Positions 18,275-28,926 of a DNA stretch of 64,000 bases are shown in pieces. The DNA is taken from the NCBI GenBank assembly GCA_000333855.2, contig CM007319.1:1614636-1678635 (forward strand), given 5' to 3'. Source of the stretch: Endotrypanum monterogeii (taxonomy: Eukaryota; Euglenozoa; Kinetoplastea; Trypanosomatida; Trypanosomatidae). The notes under the pieces were generated by a model. That model was not told the DNA's origin. It saw only the letters and a list, made by a program, of their open reading frames with translations, and searched no databases. A program made the position numbers and the translations under genes. The first letter of the stretch is position 1. Each line of letters begins with the position of its first letter.

Positions 18275-19882
18275 ATGTCTCTCCGCCTGCCGAAGGATGA
18301 ACTAGAGGCACACATATACCTCTACCTCAAGGAATCCAAGTACACTAATGCTGCTGAGGCCCTGGAGAAAGCAAACCCGAAGGCAGTCGTTCGCTCACAT
18401 AAGATCAGGACTTCTGCCCTCACCGCCGCCTCGAACGTACTGGGGACTGCCGTGGTCTCGGACAGCTCAGACAATGAGGGGCCCACAAAGCCCTCGTCCC
18501 GCAAGGCGTCCCCGAAGCTGACGGCCAAGAAGGCACCGATCCCTGACAGCGACAGCGACGACGACGATGAGCCTGTTCGCAAGCCGGCGGCTAAGAAGGC
18601 GTCCCCGAAGCTGGCGGCCAAGAAGGCACCGATCCCTGACAGCGACAGCGACAGCGATGATGAGCCTGTTCGCAAGCCGGTGGCCAAGAAGTCGTCTCCG
18701 AAGCTGGCGGCCAAGAAGGCACCGATCCCTGACAGCGACAGCGATGATGAGCCTGTTCGCAAGCCGGTGGCCAAGAAGGCGTCTCCGATGCTGACGGCCA
18801 AGAAGGCACCGATCCCTGACAGCGACAGCGACGACGACGATGAGCCTGTTCGCAAGCCGGTGGCCAAGAAGGCGTCTCCGATGCTGACGGCCAAGAAGGC
18901 ACCGATCGCTGACAGCGACAGCGACAGCGATGATGAGCCTGTTCGCAAGCCGGCGGCTAAGAAGGCGTCCCCGAAGCTGGCGGCCAAGAAGGCACCGATC
19001 GCTGACAGCGACAGCGACAGCGATGATGAGCCTGTTCGCAAGCCGGCGGCTAAGAAGGCATCCCCGAAGCTGGCGGCCAAGAAGGCGTCCCCGAAGCTGG
19101 CGGCCAAGAAGGCACCGATCCCTGACAGCGACAGCGATGACGAGCCGGTGCACAAGCCAGTGCCGGCAAAGAAACCGATCGTGGAATCCAGCTCCGACGA
19201 CGAGGAGGCGCCCAAGAAGTCAGTCGCCCGATCCGCCTCGGTCAAGTCTACCCCTAGGCAAGCCCCAAAGAAGGCACCGATCGCTGACAGCGACAGCGAC
19301 AGCGATGATGAGCCTGTTCGCAAGCCGGTGGCCAAGAAATCCTCGCCGAAAATGATTCCCAAGAAGGCAGCCATGGACTCCGATGAAGATGATGTGCCCG
19401 TCCAGAAACGTCTCAAGGACCAGCGTGACAATGAGGAGGAAGAGGACGACGAGCCGATCCGTCAGGTGAGCCGTACCGAGGCGCAATCGAACTACGGAAG
19501 CAACGGTGGTCGTGGTGGCTTCCGTGGCGGTGACCGTGGTGGCTTCCGTGGCGGTGACCGTGGTGGCTTCCGTGGCGGTGACCGCGGTGGTTTCCGTGGC
19601 GGTGACCGCGGTGGTTTCCGTGGCGGTGATCGTGGTGGCTTCCGTGGCGGTGACCGCGGTGGTTTCCGTGGCGGTGACCGTGGTGGCTTCCGTGGCGGTG
19701 ACCGTGGTGGCTTCCGTGGCGGTGATCGTGGTGGCTTCCGTGGCGGTGATCGTGGTGGCTTCCGTGGCGGTGACCGTGGTGGCTTCCGGGGCGGTCGTGG
19801 TGGTGCCCCGCAGTTTGGTGTGAGCACCCCTGCCCTCAACACAATGAAGCAAAGCGTGAAGCTCGGTAGCGATAGCGACTAG
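18275..19882 (+). CDS. NoLP: LisH/acidic-Ser repeat/RGG nucleolar protein, NoLP-like
   Basis: 535 residues in three parts. First, an N-terminal LisH dimerisation motif (about residues 6-38, [20 protein letters not shown]). Second, about nine repeats (about 75-375) alternating basic [11 protein letters not shown] stretches with acidic casein-kinase-2-type [12 protein letters not shown] stretches, the pattern of the nucleolar chaperone Nopp140. Third, a C-terminal RGG array (about 411-508) of 12 GGFRG units separated by 11 GDR links, then a short tail ending GSDSD. Trypanosomes have a Nopp140-like protein (NoLP) in which the SRP40 C-terminus of Nopp140 is replaced by RGG repeats, and this layout fits that protein better than true Nopp140. 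The likely role is snoRNP or RNA polymerase I related work in the nucleolus. Repeat units are nearly identical at DNA level, so copy number may vary between strains or be mis-assembled. Confidence 0.82.
   Translation: MSLRLPKDELEAHIYLYLKESKYTNAAEALEKANPKAVVRSHKIRTSALTAASNVLGTAVVSDSSDNEGPTKPSSRKASPKLTAKKAPIPDSDSDDDDEPVRKPAAKKASPKLAAKKAPIPDSDSDSDDEPVRKPVAKKSSPKLAAKKAPIPDSDSDDEPVRKPVAKKASPMLTAKKAPIPDSDSDDDDEPVRKPVAKKASPMLTAKKAPIADSDSDSDDEPVRKPAAKKASPKLAAKKAPIADSDSDSDDEPVRKPAAKKASPKLAAKKASPKLAAKKAPIPDSDSDDEPVHKPVPAKKPIVESSSDDEEAPKKSVARSASVKSTPRQAPKKAPIADSDSDSDDEPVRKPVAKKSSPKMIPKKAAMDSDEDDVPVQKRLKDQRDNEEEEDDEPIRQVSRTEAQSNYGSNGGRGGFRGGDRGGFRGGDRGGFRGGDRGGFRGGDRGGFRGGDRGGFRGGDRGGFRGGDRGGFRGGDRGGFRGGDRGGFRGGDRGGFRGGDRGGFRGGRGGAPQFGVSTPALNTMKQSVKLGSDSD
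18500..19350 (+). repeat. Tandem coding repeats, Lys-Ala/Ser-Asp units
   Basis: About nine imperfect units of roughly 70-95 bases encode alternating basic and acidic blocks. Units share long identical stretches (for example around GACAGCGACAGCGATGATGA) and differ mainly in the number of GAC/AGC codons. Confidence 0.9.
19505..19800 (+). repeat. 24-bp tandem repeat coding for RGG units
   Basis: Eleven to twelve copies of a 24-base unit (core GGTGGCTTCCGTGGCGGTGA) encode GGFRGGDR. Differences are silent (CGT/CGC, GAC/GAT, GGC/GGT), which indicates selection on the peptide and recent unit homogenisation. Confidence 0.95.
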
Positions 19883-21134
19883 GCAGCCCAAATTTGCTCC
19901 TGCACTGGAGATGGTCGAGGAGGAGGAGGATAGGGCGCGGCACATTGTGAGGTGTCGCGGTAGGAAAAATGTGTCTTAACACCAAGCCTCTCTCTCGCTG
20001 TCCAACCTCCTCCAAGGTGACAGTATGACGAATAAAAACACTGCGGAGAGGAGCGGGAGCAGCAGCATGGCGAGCAGGGGGTGATAGGTGCATATTATCT
20101 TTGACTTTTTTTTTTTCGTATTGTTTTTCCTTTTAGTTCCGTAATGAATAATCGCTAACGACACTCTCAATGACACTGTAACAGCGCTCTCCAATCCTTT
20201 ATTTCTCTCTCTCAGTTAAGTGTAGAGACCCACATGAATAAGTGGATATCTCCGCACACTCGTTAGTGTGTGCATCTGTCGCAACACCCTTCGTTTCTTG
20301 TTGCTCTCTCTGGTGCGCTCTATTTGTGGCATAGCCCTGCTGTTGGGATCGTCGTGTTGAGGAGAGGGAGATCAAAAAAAAAAGGGAACACAGGATAAAG
20401 AAAAAAAACGAGAAAATTAAACTGGAGAGGTGATTTGTTGCCCCCACGTTTTTCTGCTTGACTGTGTATCGTCTTCAGCAGCAGTTTACGAAAAAGCTAC
20501 CTGCCCACCTCCTCCTTGTTGAGCACTGAACTACATCAAGTGCTTCGAAATATGTGTGGTAAGTCGTCCATAACAGCTTCTCCACATGGAAAAATTAAAT
20601 TATTTCAAATGCAAATCGCCAGCTTCTTCTGCGACTGAAAGTCAAACAAGAGGGGAAAGGGCTTCGGGGAGGGGGTCCCGAGTCCATGGGCACCGATTGT
20701 ATCTGCAGGTCCGCAATACTGAACGCTCTACAAGCACTGAGCATCCTCGATGACTACGAGTGTAGAATCTTTCTTCTACAGTGGCAAAGCCTCTCCACGA
20801 AAAAAAAAAAACGTTTGTGCAGCCCAACATCTTGTTCTTTGTTTCACTTCGAAACACGCCATTTCCAAAACGCTGCGCCTTTCAATCCCCCCCCCTTTCC
20901 TTTACTTTGAATATCCGATATCCGCTCCCCCCTCTCCCTCATGTTCTCCTCCGTGCGCGGCAATCTTATTGGGTACTTTTGTCTCTGTGAACAAACTCTA
21001 GCGGTGAACAAGCGTATGATTTATTGTGAGATACAGGCTTGTGTGCGCTTTCCCTCCGAGCCTCTCTCCACCTAACGGACACACCCACAACTTCCCTCGA
21101 GAACAAAAATCTCCTTTCCCGCTTCAAGTGCCCA
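19883..21134. other. Spacer/UTR DNA
   Basis: No supported gene. A/T-runs near 20106-20117 and 20383-20407, an A-run at 20801-20811, and the pyrimidine tract before the next gene. Confidence 0.6.
21111..21128 (+). promoter_or_regulatory. Predicted spliced-leader acceptor
   Basis: CTCCTTTCCCGCTTCAAG ends in AG at 21127-21128, only 6 bases before the ATG at 21135. This supports the ATG over the longer open frame, which begins at a GTG. Confidence 0.5.
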
Positions 21135-22403
21135 ATGTCTCGCGCATCCAAAGAGGCGAATTCCAAGCCGGCCACAGTAACTTCGACGGGTCGCGGCAGG
21201 GCTGGTAAATCCCCGCGTGAATTATTCTCGACCGCTGCCACGCACGACAAGGGACAGTACGACATCACGAATGTTACGTGGGGTACTCTAGAGTCGCGCT
21301 TCCACGAGCTGCTCAAGCTGCTGGACACCCCCATCACCGGCGTTAACGCGCTCAAAGTGCGCGCCGCAACCCGTCAGCGTATTAGCGGCGCAATCGCGGC
21401 CCTCCTCGACAAGGCCCAAGAGGAATGTCGAATGCTTTTGTTGAACGGAGACGCTGCATCTGCTGAAAGGGCGGGTGTGCTCGTGTTGCAGTTGCGTGAA
21501 AAGTTTTACAAGGCGAATCACATTGAGCTCATCCCGGCTTATCTTCATCTTGCTCGCACGAAGCAGTATTTAGAGTTATACGGGGATGCGGAAGACATGC
21601 TGTCACTTGCACAGTACATTATGCTGAAGCACGCCGACGAGGTCACGGTCTCTATGAAGGCTACCCTGCACCAAGCATTCGGACTCCTTTACGCTGCCGA
21701 CAACAAGCTGGAGGCGGCTGTGCAGCAGCTTAGTCGGGCAACATACTACCTTTCACTTCTCCATGGACAGAGACATGTTCTCACGACTTTCAGCTACTTC
21801 GACCTCGCCAACGTCATGGCCACAAAAGCCAGCATGGAGAGTGCCATGGCACTTTACGATGCGGTAAAAGAGATTTGGTACACACACTTGGTCAGCATGT
21901 TGATGGACGTCGTGGCGCGTCGTGAAGACATGCGAGTGCAGCTGAAGTACAGTGAAAACACTACAGTCCAAGAGCTGCGGAAGGCTTGCTATGTCACCGC
22001 GCACGAATTCGGCGAGGCCAATCTGAAGGACTCATCCAAGATGCTCCATGGTATCTACTCTATACAGAAGAAACGCTTCCACATCGCTCATCCCAGTCCA
22101 GTGCGGGCAGAGTTCATTCTCGCTCTGTTTCTTCTCTGGACGGACAAGGAGCCAGAGGCCCAAGGACACCTAGTGGCTGCCCGTAAGGGCTCGCAACGCT
22201 TTTACGGCCCACGTCACCCAGTCGTGCAAGAGATCGAGAGCTGGTGTTCTAAGTTCGACCTCAGCTATGAGGACAATGAAGATGATCTGACTGAAGATGA
22301 AGAGGGGCCAGAGGAGGAAGCGGAGGCGCAAACGGAAGCGGAGGCGATAGGGGTGGCGGAAGCGACTCTTAACGAGGCGAGTAGAGAGACACTTGGACGC
22401 TGA
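21135..22403 (+). CDS. TAX-1: TPR protein, ZMYND12/TAX-1-like axonemal protein
   Basis: 422 residues from the first ATG, MSRASKEANSK. The middle (about residues 95-290) is a run of TPR-like helical hairpins whose wording closely follows human ZMYND12: HIELIPAYLHLARTKQYLE, HQAFGLLYAADNKLEAAVQQ, and YFDLANVMATKASMESAMAL followed by VKEIWYTHL. ZMYND12 and its trypanosome counterpart TAX-1 belong to a TPR complex (with TTC29) linked to inner dynein arms and flagellar beating. The N-terminal MYND zinc finger of the vertebrate protein is absent here; residues 1-60 are basic and low-complexity instead. The C-terminus is a long acidic tail (from about 375, rich in Glu and Asp). The assignment rests on remembered family sequence, so orthology is strong but not tested. 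Confidence 0.8.
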   Translation: MSRASKEANSKPATVTSTGRGRAGKSPRELFSTAATHDKGQYDITNVTWGTLESRFHELLKLLDTPITGVNALKVRAATRQRISGAIAALLDKAQEECRMLLLNGDAASAERAGVLVLQLREKFYKANHIELIPAYLHLARTKQYLELYGDAEDMLSLAQYIMLKHADEVTVSMKATLHQAFGLLYAADNKLEAAVQQLSRATYYLSLLHGQRHVLTTFSYFDLANVMATKASMESAMALYDAVKEIWYTHLVSMLMDVVARREDMRVQLKYSENTTVQELRKACYVTAHEFGEANLKDSSKMLHGIYSIQKKRFHIAHPSPVRAEFILALFLLWTDKEPEAQGHLVAARKGSQRFYGPRHPVVQEIESWCSKFDLSYEDNEDDLTEDEEGPEEEAEAQTEAEAIGVAEATLNEASRETLGR

Positions 22404-22571
22404 ACGATTCGCCAATCACAAGATCTTCCTCACAGCATTTTTTTTTTGTTTTTAGCTGTTGTTTCATGGAAGAGGTCGCGGGTCGTTGTGTCCCAGAGCT
22501 GTTGCTTGCTTCTTCACCCAGTCCCTACGCAGGCTCCGACACCCCTTTTACGCTTCCTGACGCCGTTACAG

Positions 22572-22593
22572 CACACACACACACACACACACA
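22572..22593. repeat. CA microsatellite
   Basis: Eleven CA units in the spacer downstream of the TPR gene. Confidence 0.9.
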
Positions 22594-23590
22594 GATTCTC
22601 TTGCTCTCTGTTTTTGACTTGTATGTTGCGTGCTTTACCAAAGCAATACAATTCGTGTGCTAATCTTTCTTCTTTTGTCTACGTGAAGGTGTGTATGTAT
22701 GTGTGCACGAGAAAGTGATCCAATTGGCTGTGTTGCTTCCACCTCTCACCCCCTCCTCCCCTCCAACACACACACAGACACACACACACACACACTGCCC
22801 TGATGTATAACTAGCTGCACAGGAGTGATTCCACTTGTAACGGATTCGGACTTGTTTCGATCCTGTTGCACTTTTTTTTTCCATGAACTTGCTTGACGAG
22901 GAGATCACCCAGTCGCCCGCGTACACCAACACGCATACAGCCAATGAAATTCAGTAGAACACACAATACAGGAATTATCTTTCCCCTTGGTATGAAGCAG
23001 CCGGAACGAACTGGTGCCAACCACCACCACACGTATGTGTTTGTGTCCGGGAGGTGAACACAAAAGAAAGTGAAAACAGTAACGGGTATCGTTCGAAGAA
23101 AGCGGGGCCGATTTGTGCAATGAAACGCGTGCACGAATGGAAGAGAGTAGCTGCAACCATTATCAGGCTAGACTGTGCTTTCCTATTGGCAGCGTAACGG
23201 CACGTTCTCCACGGTTTCCGTCCGTATCCCCTCCCCCTCCCACAATGCACACCTCCGCTGGTTGAACTAGAGGTTGTAATCCCTATGGAGAGCTAGATGT
23301 CACTACCCACTCCTCCCCAACCCACAATCTCCTCCTTCTGCAACCTCTGAGAATCCTCTACGCCTACTGCACGACCGCATCGGTGCAGTCGTAACCCCAA
23401 TATTACACCTGCTGCTTTGTGTTTCGCGCACCACCAGGCTCATCCTCCCCCCTCCCCTTCGCCACCATATTTTGCACTCAGACATTTATCACCACTCCAA
23501 TTCTCTGTGTGTACACGTGTCGTGCAGGTTCTATTATTACAACTATATGCTTCCATTTATTTACTCACTTTCTGTCCATTGAGCTAAGTC

Positions 23591-23614
23591 GTTTTTTTTG
23601 TTTTTTGTTTTCAG
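23591..23614 (+). promoter_or_regulatory. Predicted spliced-leader acceptor for CHMP1
   Basis: Three T-runs broken by single G end in TTTTCAG, with AG at 23613-23614, 28 bases before the ATG at 23643. This is the textbook form of a trans-splice acceptor and rules out the longer reading that begins at TTG 23598. Confidence 0.7.
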
Positions 23615-23642
23615 GAAAGGAGAGGAGCGGAGACACTCAATC

Positions 23643-24263
23643 ATGTCTGTCGATAAGCTCTACGATCTTCAGTTTCAGCTGAAGTTCACAGCGAAGCAGT
23701 TTGCGAAGAATGCAAACCGCTGTGAAAAGGAGCAAAAGCAAGAGATGCACAAGTGCAAACAAGCGATGGAAAAAAATAACATCGAGGGAGCACGCATTAA
23801 CGCCCAGAACAGCATCCGTAAGAAGAACGAAGCGCTGAACCATCTGCGTTTGTCAGCACGCATGGATGCTGTCGTGGCCCGCCTCGACACTGCGATCAAG
23901 ATGAAGATGGTGACCAAAAATATGGGTCAGATGGTGAAGGGTATGGATAAGGTACTGCAGTCGATGGACCCTGTGAAGATAAGCACACTAATGGACACAT
24001 TTGAGCATCAGTTCGAAACGATTGACGTCACCTCTGCGTACATGGAGGGTGCCATTGGCCAGAGCACGGCCGTTACCACCCCGGAGGACGAGGTGAACAG
24101 TCTCATGTCGCAAGTGGCCGATGAGCACGGCCTGGACATACGTGAGCAACTCAACGGTGACCTCCAGTTCAAGAACTCCAACCTTGTGGCGCAAAAAATG
24201 GAGGAAAAGCATGCTGATGACGATAGCTTGGAGGCAAAATTCGCGCAGCTTCGAGGGCGTTAA
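23643..24263 (+). CDS. CHMP1: ESCRT-III subunit CHMP1 (Vps46/Did2)
   Basis: 206 residues from MSVDKLYDLQFQLK. Family role: late ESCRT-III subunit that recruits and regulates the AAA ATPase Vps4 in multivesicular-body sorting and membrane scission. The N-terminal half is basic with the CHMP1 pattern LKFTAKQFAKNANRCEKEQK and the helix ENARIxAxNxIRKKNEAL-type sequence (here GARINAQNSIRKKNEALNH). The middle holds the MDxVxxRLDTAIKMKMVTKN segment, and the C-terminal half is acidic. The last 12 residues (LEAKFAQLRGR) form an MIT-interacting motif of the kind CHMP1 uses to bind Vps4 and spastin-type MIT domains. The length matches the family (about 196-205). Confidence 0.93.
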   Translation: MSVDKLYDLQFQLKFTAKQFAKNANRCEKEQKQEMHKCKQAMEKNNIEGARINAQNSIRKKNEALNHLRLSARMDAVVARLDTAIKMKMVTKNMGQMVKGMDKVLQSMDPVKISTLMDTFEHQFETIDVTSAYMEGAIGQSTAVTTPEDEVNSLMSQVADEHGLDIREQLNGDLQFKNSNLVAQKMEEKHADDDSLEAKFAQLRGR

Positions 24264-26767
24264 TGGAGATGGGAGAGGGGCAGAGCTGAGAGCAATTCAA
24301 GACAAGAAGAGATGACGGAAAAAGGGAAAGAAAAAAACGATGGTGTCACTGTTCGTTTAACATCCACCGAATGAGGCTAACAGAACCGTGGGGGAAAGAC
24401 TAGGGGCCGATAGCGGCGCACATCAAAGCCCCAATACACCATCGTGCTCACACGCTGTTTTCGCACCCAATGCGAGGTGAAAAGGAAGAGCGTGCATCTG
24501 TGAGAGCCCCGGCAACAGAAATCGAAAAGGGCGTAACAAAATGGCGGCTATGAAGCACAGTAGATACCAAACTATATGCTGGGATGGTGTCGGGTACTCT
24601 CCTCCATCTGTTGTACTCGCCTCCTCCCCAGCTCGTTCGCATATTTTTCTCTTTCATTTCGTGGCGGTTTCCGCGTTATCTCAATATTCAGAAAAGAATA
24701 ATTTAAAAAGTACAACATAAGCAGGGTTTTGGCTTAGGTTTTCTTTACACGTTTTGCTTTGGTGTTTGATTTGTGGAAAGAATCTATTGATATCGGTCTT
24801 TTGTTTGTTTGACTTTACCTGCTTGGGTGGTTTCACGCATCTTTGGGGAAGGGAAGGATTTCTGCTGACTCGTTTTGTCCTCTCCCTACTCCGACGGCAT
24901 TCGCTTCCTTTTTTGTTGTTTGTTTGTCTCCCCTGCCCCCTCCCCGTGAGGGCGAGGGGGGGGGGGACGAGGCTCGTCTTCTGTTGTTGGTGACTTTCTT
25001 TTTTATTGATTTTATATTCAATCCTTCGTCGTGACCTCAAACGATACTGCGAAGTGCTTACACTACTTTTTTTTTTTGGTGGTTGTAAGGGGGCCGCACT
25101 GCTGTTACATTCACGCTACCTCCCTTCACTTTTTTTTTGTTGTTATCCCCGATCCCTTTACCCCTGCGGTAATGAGGCACGTGCACGCAGAACTCATACA
25201 CACACGTGAACAAACCCTTGCGAGTGTGAGCCTCTCAGAAAAGGCAACGGTATAACGAGTCCCCTTTGCTGGGGATCCTCTCTCTCTTTTTGTATGTTTA
25301 GTTGCGCACCGAGGAAGGTTAGACCCACTCTGTGCTTTCTTTGAAAAATGATTGAGCAATATAGTTGTATTCGTCTCACCACTGGTAAAAATACCGAACA
25401 AAAGCGAAAGAAAACGCAGGTGCATCTCGTCCCCTGAAACTCCTCCAGGTCCACCTGCCCTCTTCCCCTCGGGACCACCAAGGGGACACCATAAGCGTTG
25501 CCTCACTCTCTTTTGGGCGAGACGGGTGCTCTAGATCAACACAAAAGAAAGAAACTCAAAAAAAAAAAAAAAAGATCGAATTCGATTCACTCAAGCAATG
25601 TTTCTCTTTCGCTCTATCGGACGTTTTTTTTTTTTCCTCGCCCGTCTCCTTCCTCTGTTTCTTGTCTGCTATTGAGACTTCGTTATGCGGGTCTTTTGCA
25701 CTCTTATTTACTCTTATCTGCTCCACCCGAAGCACACAACAGTCCCCTCCCCTCCCCTCCCCTCCCCCGCTATACACACATACACATATATACATATGGG
25801 TCAATCCTCTGTCGCTTTGCATCCCTACATGAAAAAAAAAAAACAACAAAAACAAGAATAAAAATACGAGATGGACTGGCTGCACTCGTTGTGATTTAGA
25901 TTTCAGAGTGAGAGGGGGGCACGTGTGACAGTGTCCGCCATCTGTTTTTTTGTCGACTGAAAGATCAAAGTGAAGCTGCAACCTTGTTCGATAGTGACTT
26001 GAGTTGCTCTGCCTTTCCTTCTCTCGAGTGATGATGTCTGCGTGCGTGCAGATCTCTGCTAAGCTCGCTCATCGTTGATGGTGTTGTTCTTGTTCTTTGT
26101 TCTCACCTCCCAGTTGTGACTACCGTTTATTCTTTTCCACCCCGCACTCTTTGTTTTTTTTTTTTTTTGCAGCTCTCCCTTCCCTTGCTTTTCACCTCAC
26201 TAGAGGGGGAGGAAGTTGAGGGAGAAGTAAACATGAAATGTTCTGGTGTCATCCCCACGCACCGACGACTTCCTTCGATGTTTGGGTTACATCATCTTGC
26301 TGCTTTCTGTGCGTATAGTCCAGGCCTCGTACATACACTCCTTTTTAAATCACTTTTACCTTACATTACATATCCCCACCTCGTCTCTAGTGCGCGCCTC
26401 TTCTCCTGGTAGACACACAATGACGGTGCACAGGTGTGTACAGTTGTGATGGGAAAAAACGAAAACGAGAAAAGCTGCTCCGCTCCCCCTCTCTAGGAGT
26501 ATTGAAATCTTCTTTTGCCAGGTTTGTTTACTCAGCGCAGGTGAGGATTGCGTCCTAGCGATTCACGCTCACTGAGGGGATTTTTAAAAAAAGTGCTGGC
26601 GCATAGAATTCTTTGCTTACCTATCGCCATCTTTCGCTGGCGTACTCGCAGTGCCCCTGACCGCAGTCGGCATCCCCCGCTTTCAATGCATCCCACCCCC
26701 TCATTTATTCACTCACCTATATATATATACATACAGCTACACGTATTTTCGGTGATATTGCCGCGTC
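24264..26767. other. Long spacer/UTR DNA (2.5 kb)
   Basis: No supported gene. Many T- and A-runs (25069-25079, 25129-25138, 25558-25573, 25624-25636, 26154-26168), a CCCCTC repeat patch near 25743-25767, and a G-run of ten or more at 24956-24966. The 3' end carries a pyrimidine-rich stretch and TA patch before the transporter. Confidence 0.6.
26691..26736 (+). promoter_or_regulatory. Predicted spliced-leader acceptor
   Basis: A CT-rich stretch followed by a short TA repeat and ATACAG (AG 26735-26736) lies 31 bases before the transporter ATG. Confidence 0.4.
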
Positions 26768-28342
26768 ATGCGAGAAGGTCGAGGACCTACGCAGCGATCA
26801 CTTCTGGGGGCATCGCGTGGTCGCAGCGCGTCTCCAATTGTGCGGTTCCGTAGTCCACGCTTGGATGACGCACCGCGCCCAAAGAAGGTGCTGACGACGC
26901 TCACCCTTCTCGGTGTCATCTACACAGCCAGCATCAGCGGTGGATATGGTCTTGAAGACTCCGTGAGCGCTGGCGGCCCCCTGCTATCGATCCTCTTTCT
27001 CTGCGCTATCCCCTTCGTGTGGGGCATTCCCGTCTCTCTGTGCGTCGCGGAGTTATCATGCTCCATTCCCTCAAACGCCGGGGTGATTATGTGGGTTAAT
27101 TGCGCCTTCCCGCCGTGGGTAACGTTCACAACAGTTCTGTGGAGCGCATTTCTGAATTCGGTAGATAACAGTCTGTACCCCGCCGTCCTCGCTGACTATT
27201 GCGCTACCCTGTTTCACCTCGGCGTGTGGGAAAAGGCCCTCCTCAAGATTATATTCTTGTGGATGTGCGCCGCCATCAACATTATCGGTTTCACACTTGT
27301 CGGTGCGTTCAGTGTGGGTATTATGATCATAACCATTTTTCCTTTCTTTCTTATGTTCCTCTTGCAGCTGCCACATGGCCTCAACTGGGAACGCATTCGT
27401 TATACCCCAGATAGCATCAACTGGGCTCTGTTCCTCCCGGTGGTCGCCTGGAATTTCTCCGGTTTTGATTCAGCCGGCAACGTTATTGAAGAAGTGCAAA
27501 ATCCCAACCCAACTTTCATTCGTGCGCTTATTTTCATGATTGTCGCCGCGCTGGCCACGTATATCCCACCGATACTGGCGGGTGCCTCGGCGGAGAAGCT
27601 CAATAATGTTCCTTTCGAGCAGTGGGGAGACGGCTTTTGGGTCAAGGTTGGCGAAGCGATTGGGGGAACCCCAATGGCGGTGGCGGTCATGGTCGGGGGA
27701 GCCATCTCGACGCTGGGACTCATGACCACCCTCCTTGCGACAACTTCGCGATCACTTGCAGGCATGGGGACTTTAAACGCGTTTCCATCATTTTTTTCCA
27801 AGTGGCTGGAGAAGTATTCGGAAACCCGCAAGACACCGGTGAACGCCATCGTCGTCAACACGACCATCACCTGCATTCTGTCAGTCACACTGACATTTCA
27901 AACATTGGTACAGCTTGATCAGGTGCTCTACGCGTTGCGTCTCATCGCGACACTGTCCTCGTTCCTGAAATTGCGTCTAACACAGCCGCTTCTGGAACGG
28001 CCTTATCGGGCCCCGGGCGGCAGTGTTGCCGCAGTCCTGTGGGCGGGTATTCCCATTGCCTTCAGCGTATTTCTCATTGTGATGACAATGACAGGGGGGC
28101 GACTCGTGTTTTACAGTAGCATACTCTTCATTCTTGGCACAGCCGCTGTGTCCTACCTCACCGTCCGTTTTTTCCGCCCGGAGGGTTTCGAGGGGTCACT
28201 GGTCGAGGAATATGAAGACGCTGACATCTCTACCTACGGTACTATTTTCGAGATGGAGTCGTCCGAGAGGCGGCAGTTCCACCACAAACATGCGTTTGTC
28301 GAGGGCGCATCGCACTCTAACGTCACTCGCCTCGTTGCGTAA
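26768..28342 (+). CDS. APC-superfamily amino-acid/polyamine permease
   Basis: 524 residues with a basic, Arg/Ser-rich cytosolic N-terminus (1-40) and 11-12 hydrophobic segments. The first segment region, GVIYTASISGGYGLEDSV then AGGPLLSILFLCAIPFVWGIP, carries the Gly-rich unwound TM1 motif of the LeuT-fold APC superfamily. The following SLCVAELSCSIPSNAGVIMW matches the eukaryotic polyamine/proton symporter branch (plant PUT/LAT proteins; Leishmania POT1 and Trypanosoma cruzi polyamine permeases). Near 205-225 is VAWNFSGFDSAGNVIEEVQNP, the TM6 substrate region of that branch. The likely role is proton-coupled uptake of polyamines or cationic/aromatic amino acids at the plasma membrane; the substrate cannot be settled from sequence alone. 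The length (524) is normal for the branch. Phosphate-carrier genes follow downstream. Confidence 0.88.
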   Translation: MREGRGPTQRSLLGASRGRSASPIVRFRSPRLDDAPRPKKVLTTLTLLGVIYTASISGGYGLEDSVSAGGPLLSILFLCAIPFVWGIPVSLCVAELSCSIPSNAGVIMWVNCAFPPWVTFTTVLWSAFLNSVDNSLYPAVLADYCATLFHLGVWEKALLKIIFLWMCAAINIIGFTLVGAFSVGIMIITIFPFFLMFLLQLPHGLNWERIRYTPDSINWALFLPVVAWNFSGFDSAGNVIEEVQNPNPTFIRALIFMIVAALATYIPPILAGASAEKLNNVPFEQWGDGFWVKVGEAIGGTPMAVAVMVGGAISTLGLMTTLLATTSRSLAGMGTLNAFPSFFSKWLEKYSETRKTPVNAIVVNTTITCILSVTLTFQTLVQLDQVLYALRLIATLSSFLKLRLTQPLLERPYRAPGGSVAAVLWAGIPIAFSVFLIVMTMTGGRLVFYSSILFILGTAAVSYLTVRFFRPEGFEGSLVEEYEDADISTYGTIFEMESSERRQFHHKHAFVEGASHSNVTRLVA

Positions 28343-28896
28343 CGTGTACAGCCATCTAAGCAACAGAAAAAACTACGGTGCCTATCCCGCACACAAGGTT
28401 CCCCAAGAGGACATGCACCAAGTTAGGCTTCTAGTGGGCACAACGCTTTTCTCTTCAGCATCTGGCCCTGCCCCACCTCCCCAGAGTGTGGATTCGACGC
28501 ATATGTAGCCCACCCCTTTTTTTTTTGAGGGTGTACCGCAATGACTCGATGTATTTTTGTGGTTTTCTGACACAACCCCATGTCCTCGTGCCCTCAGGTC
28601 CTCCCCCCTAGACCTCCCCTCGTTCACCACCACCACCACCCCACCCCTCATCGAACTATACTTTGCCTGGCATAGTGAACGATCTCTGCGTGCACTCCCC
28701 ACTCTCTTTCTCTTCCATTAATCTACGCGACTCACTTTCCCTGAAATATATATAGATATATATATGGGAGGGGTATCGCCCCTTTTCCGATCAACGACGA
28801 TGCTCACCTGCTATTTGTGAGCGTCACTGTCACCTAAACATTCGTTGTTACCACCACCCGTTTCGCTCACCAGCTCTCTACTTGACCTTTCTTTCT
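28343..28896. other. Spacer/UTR DNA
   Basis: No supported gene. It has a T-run at 28519-28526, a CAC repeat near 28628-28642 and an interrupted TA repeat at 28746-28765. Confidence 0.55.
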
Positions 28897-28920
28897 ATGA
28901 AATCGGTTATCCCTGTGCAG
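28861..28920 (+). promoter_or_regulatory. Candidate spliced-leader acceptor of phosphate-carrier copy 1
   Basis: CTCTCTACTTGACCTTTCTTTC is followed by CCTGTGCAG with AG at 28919-28920. If used, the mature message would begin just upstream of the TAG at 28930 and exclude the ATG at 28897. Confidence 0.4.
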
Positions 28921-28926
28921 GTCAAC

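Larger units (their letters stand above)
22404..23642. other. Spacer/UTR DNA
   Basis: No supported gene. It has a CA repeat at 22572-22593, a second interrupted CA repeat near 22767-22796, and a strong acceptor at its 3' end. Confidence 0.6.

Noticed and set aside
18322..19431. 369-codon open frame on the minus strand inside the NoLP gene
   Set aside because: It is the antisense shadow of the tandem coding repeats; repeats with regular codons keep several frames open at once.
22572..22796. Repeated CA blocks considered as a CRISPR-like array
   Set aside because: Simple microsatellites without spacers of constant size; the organism is a eukaryote.
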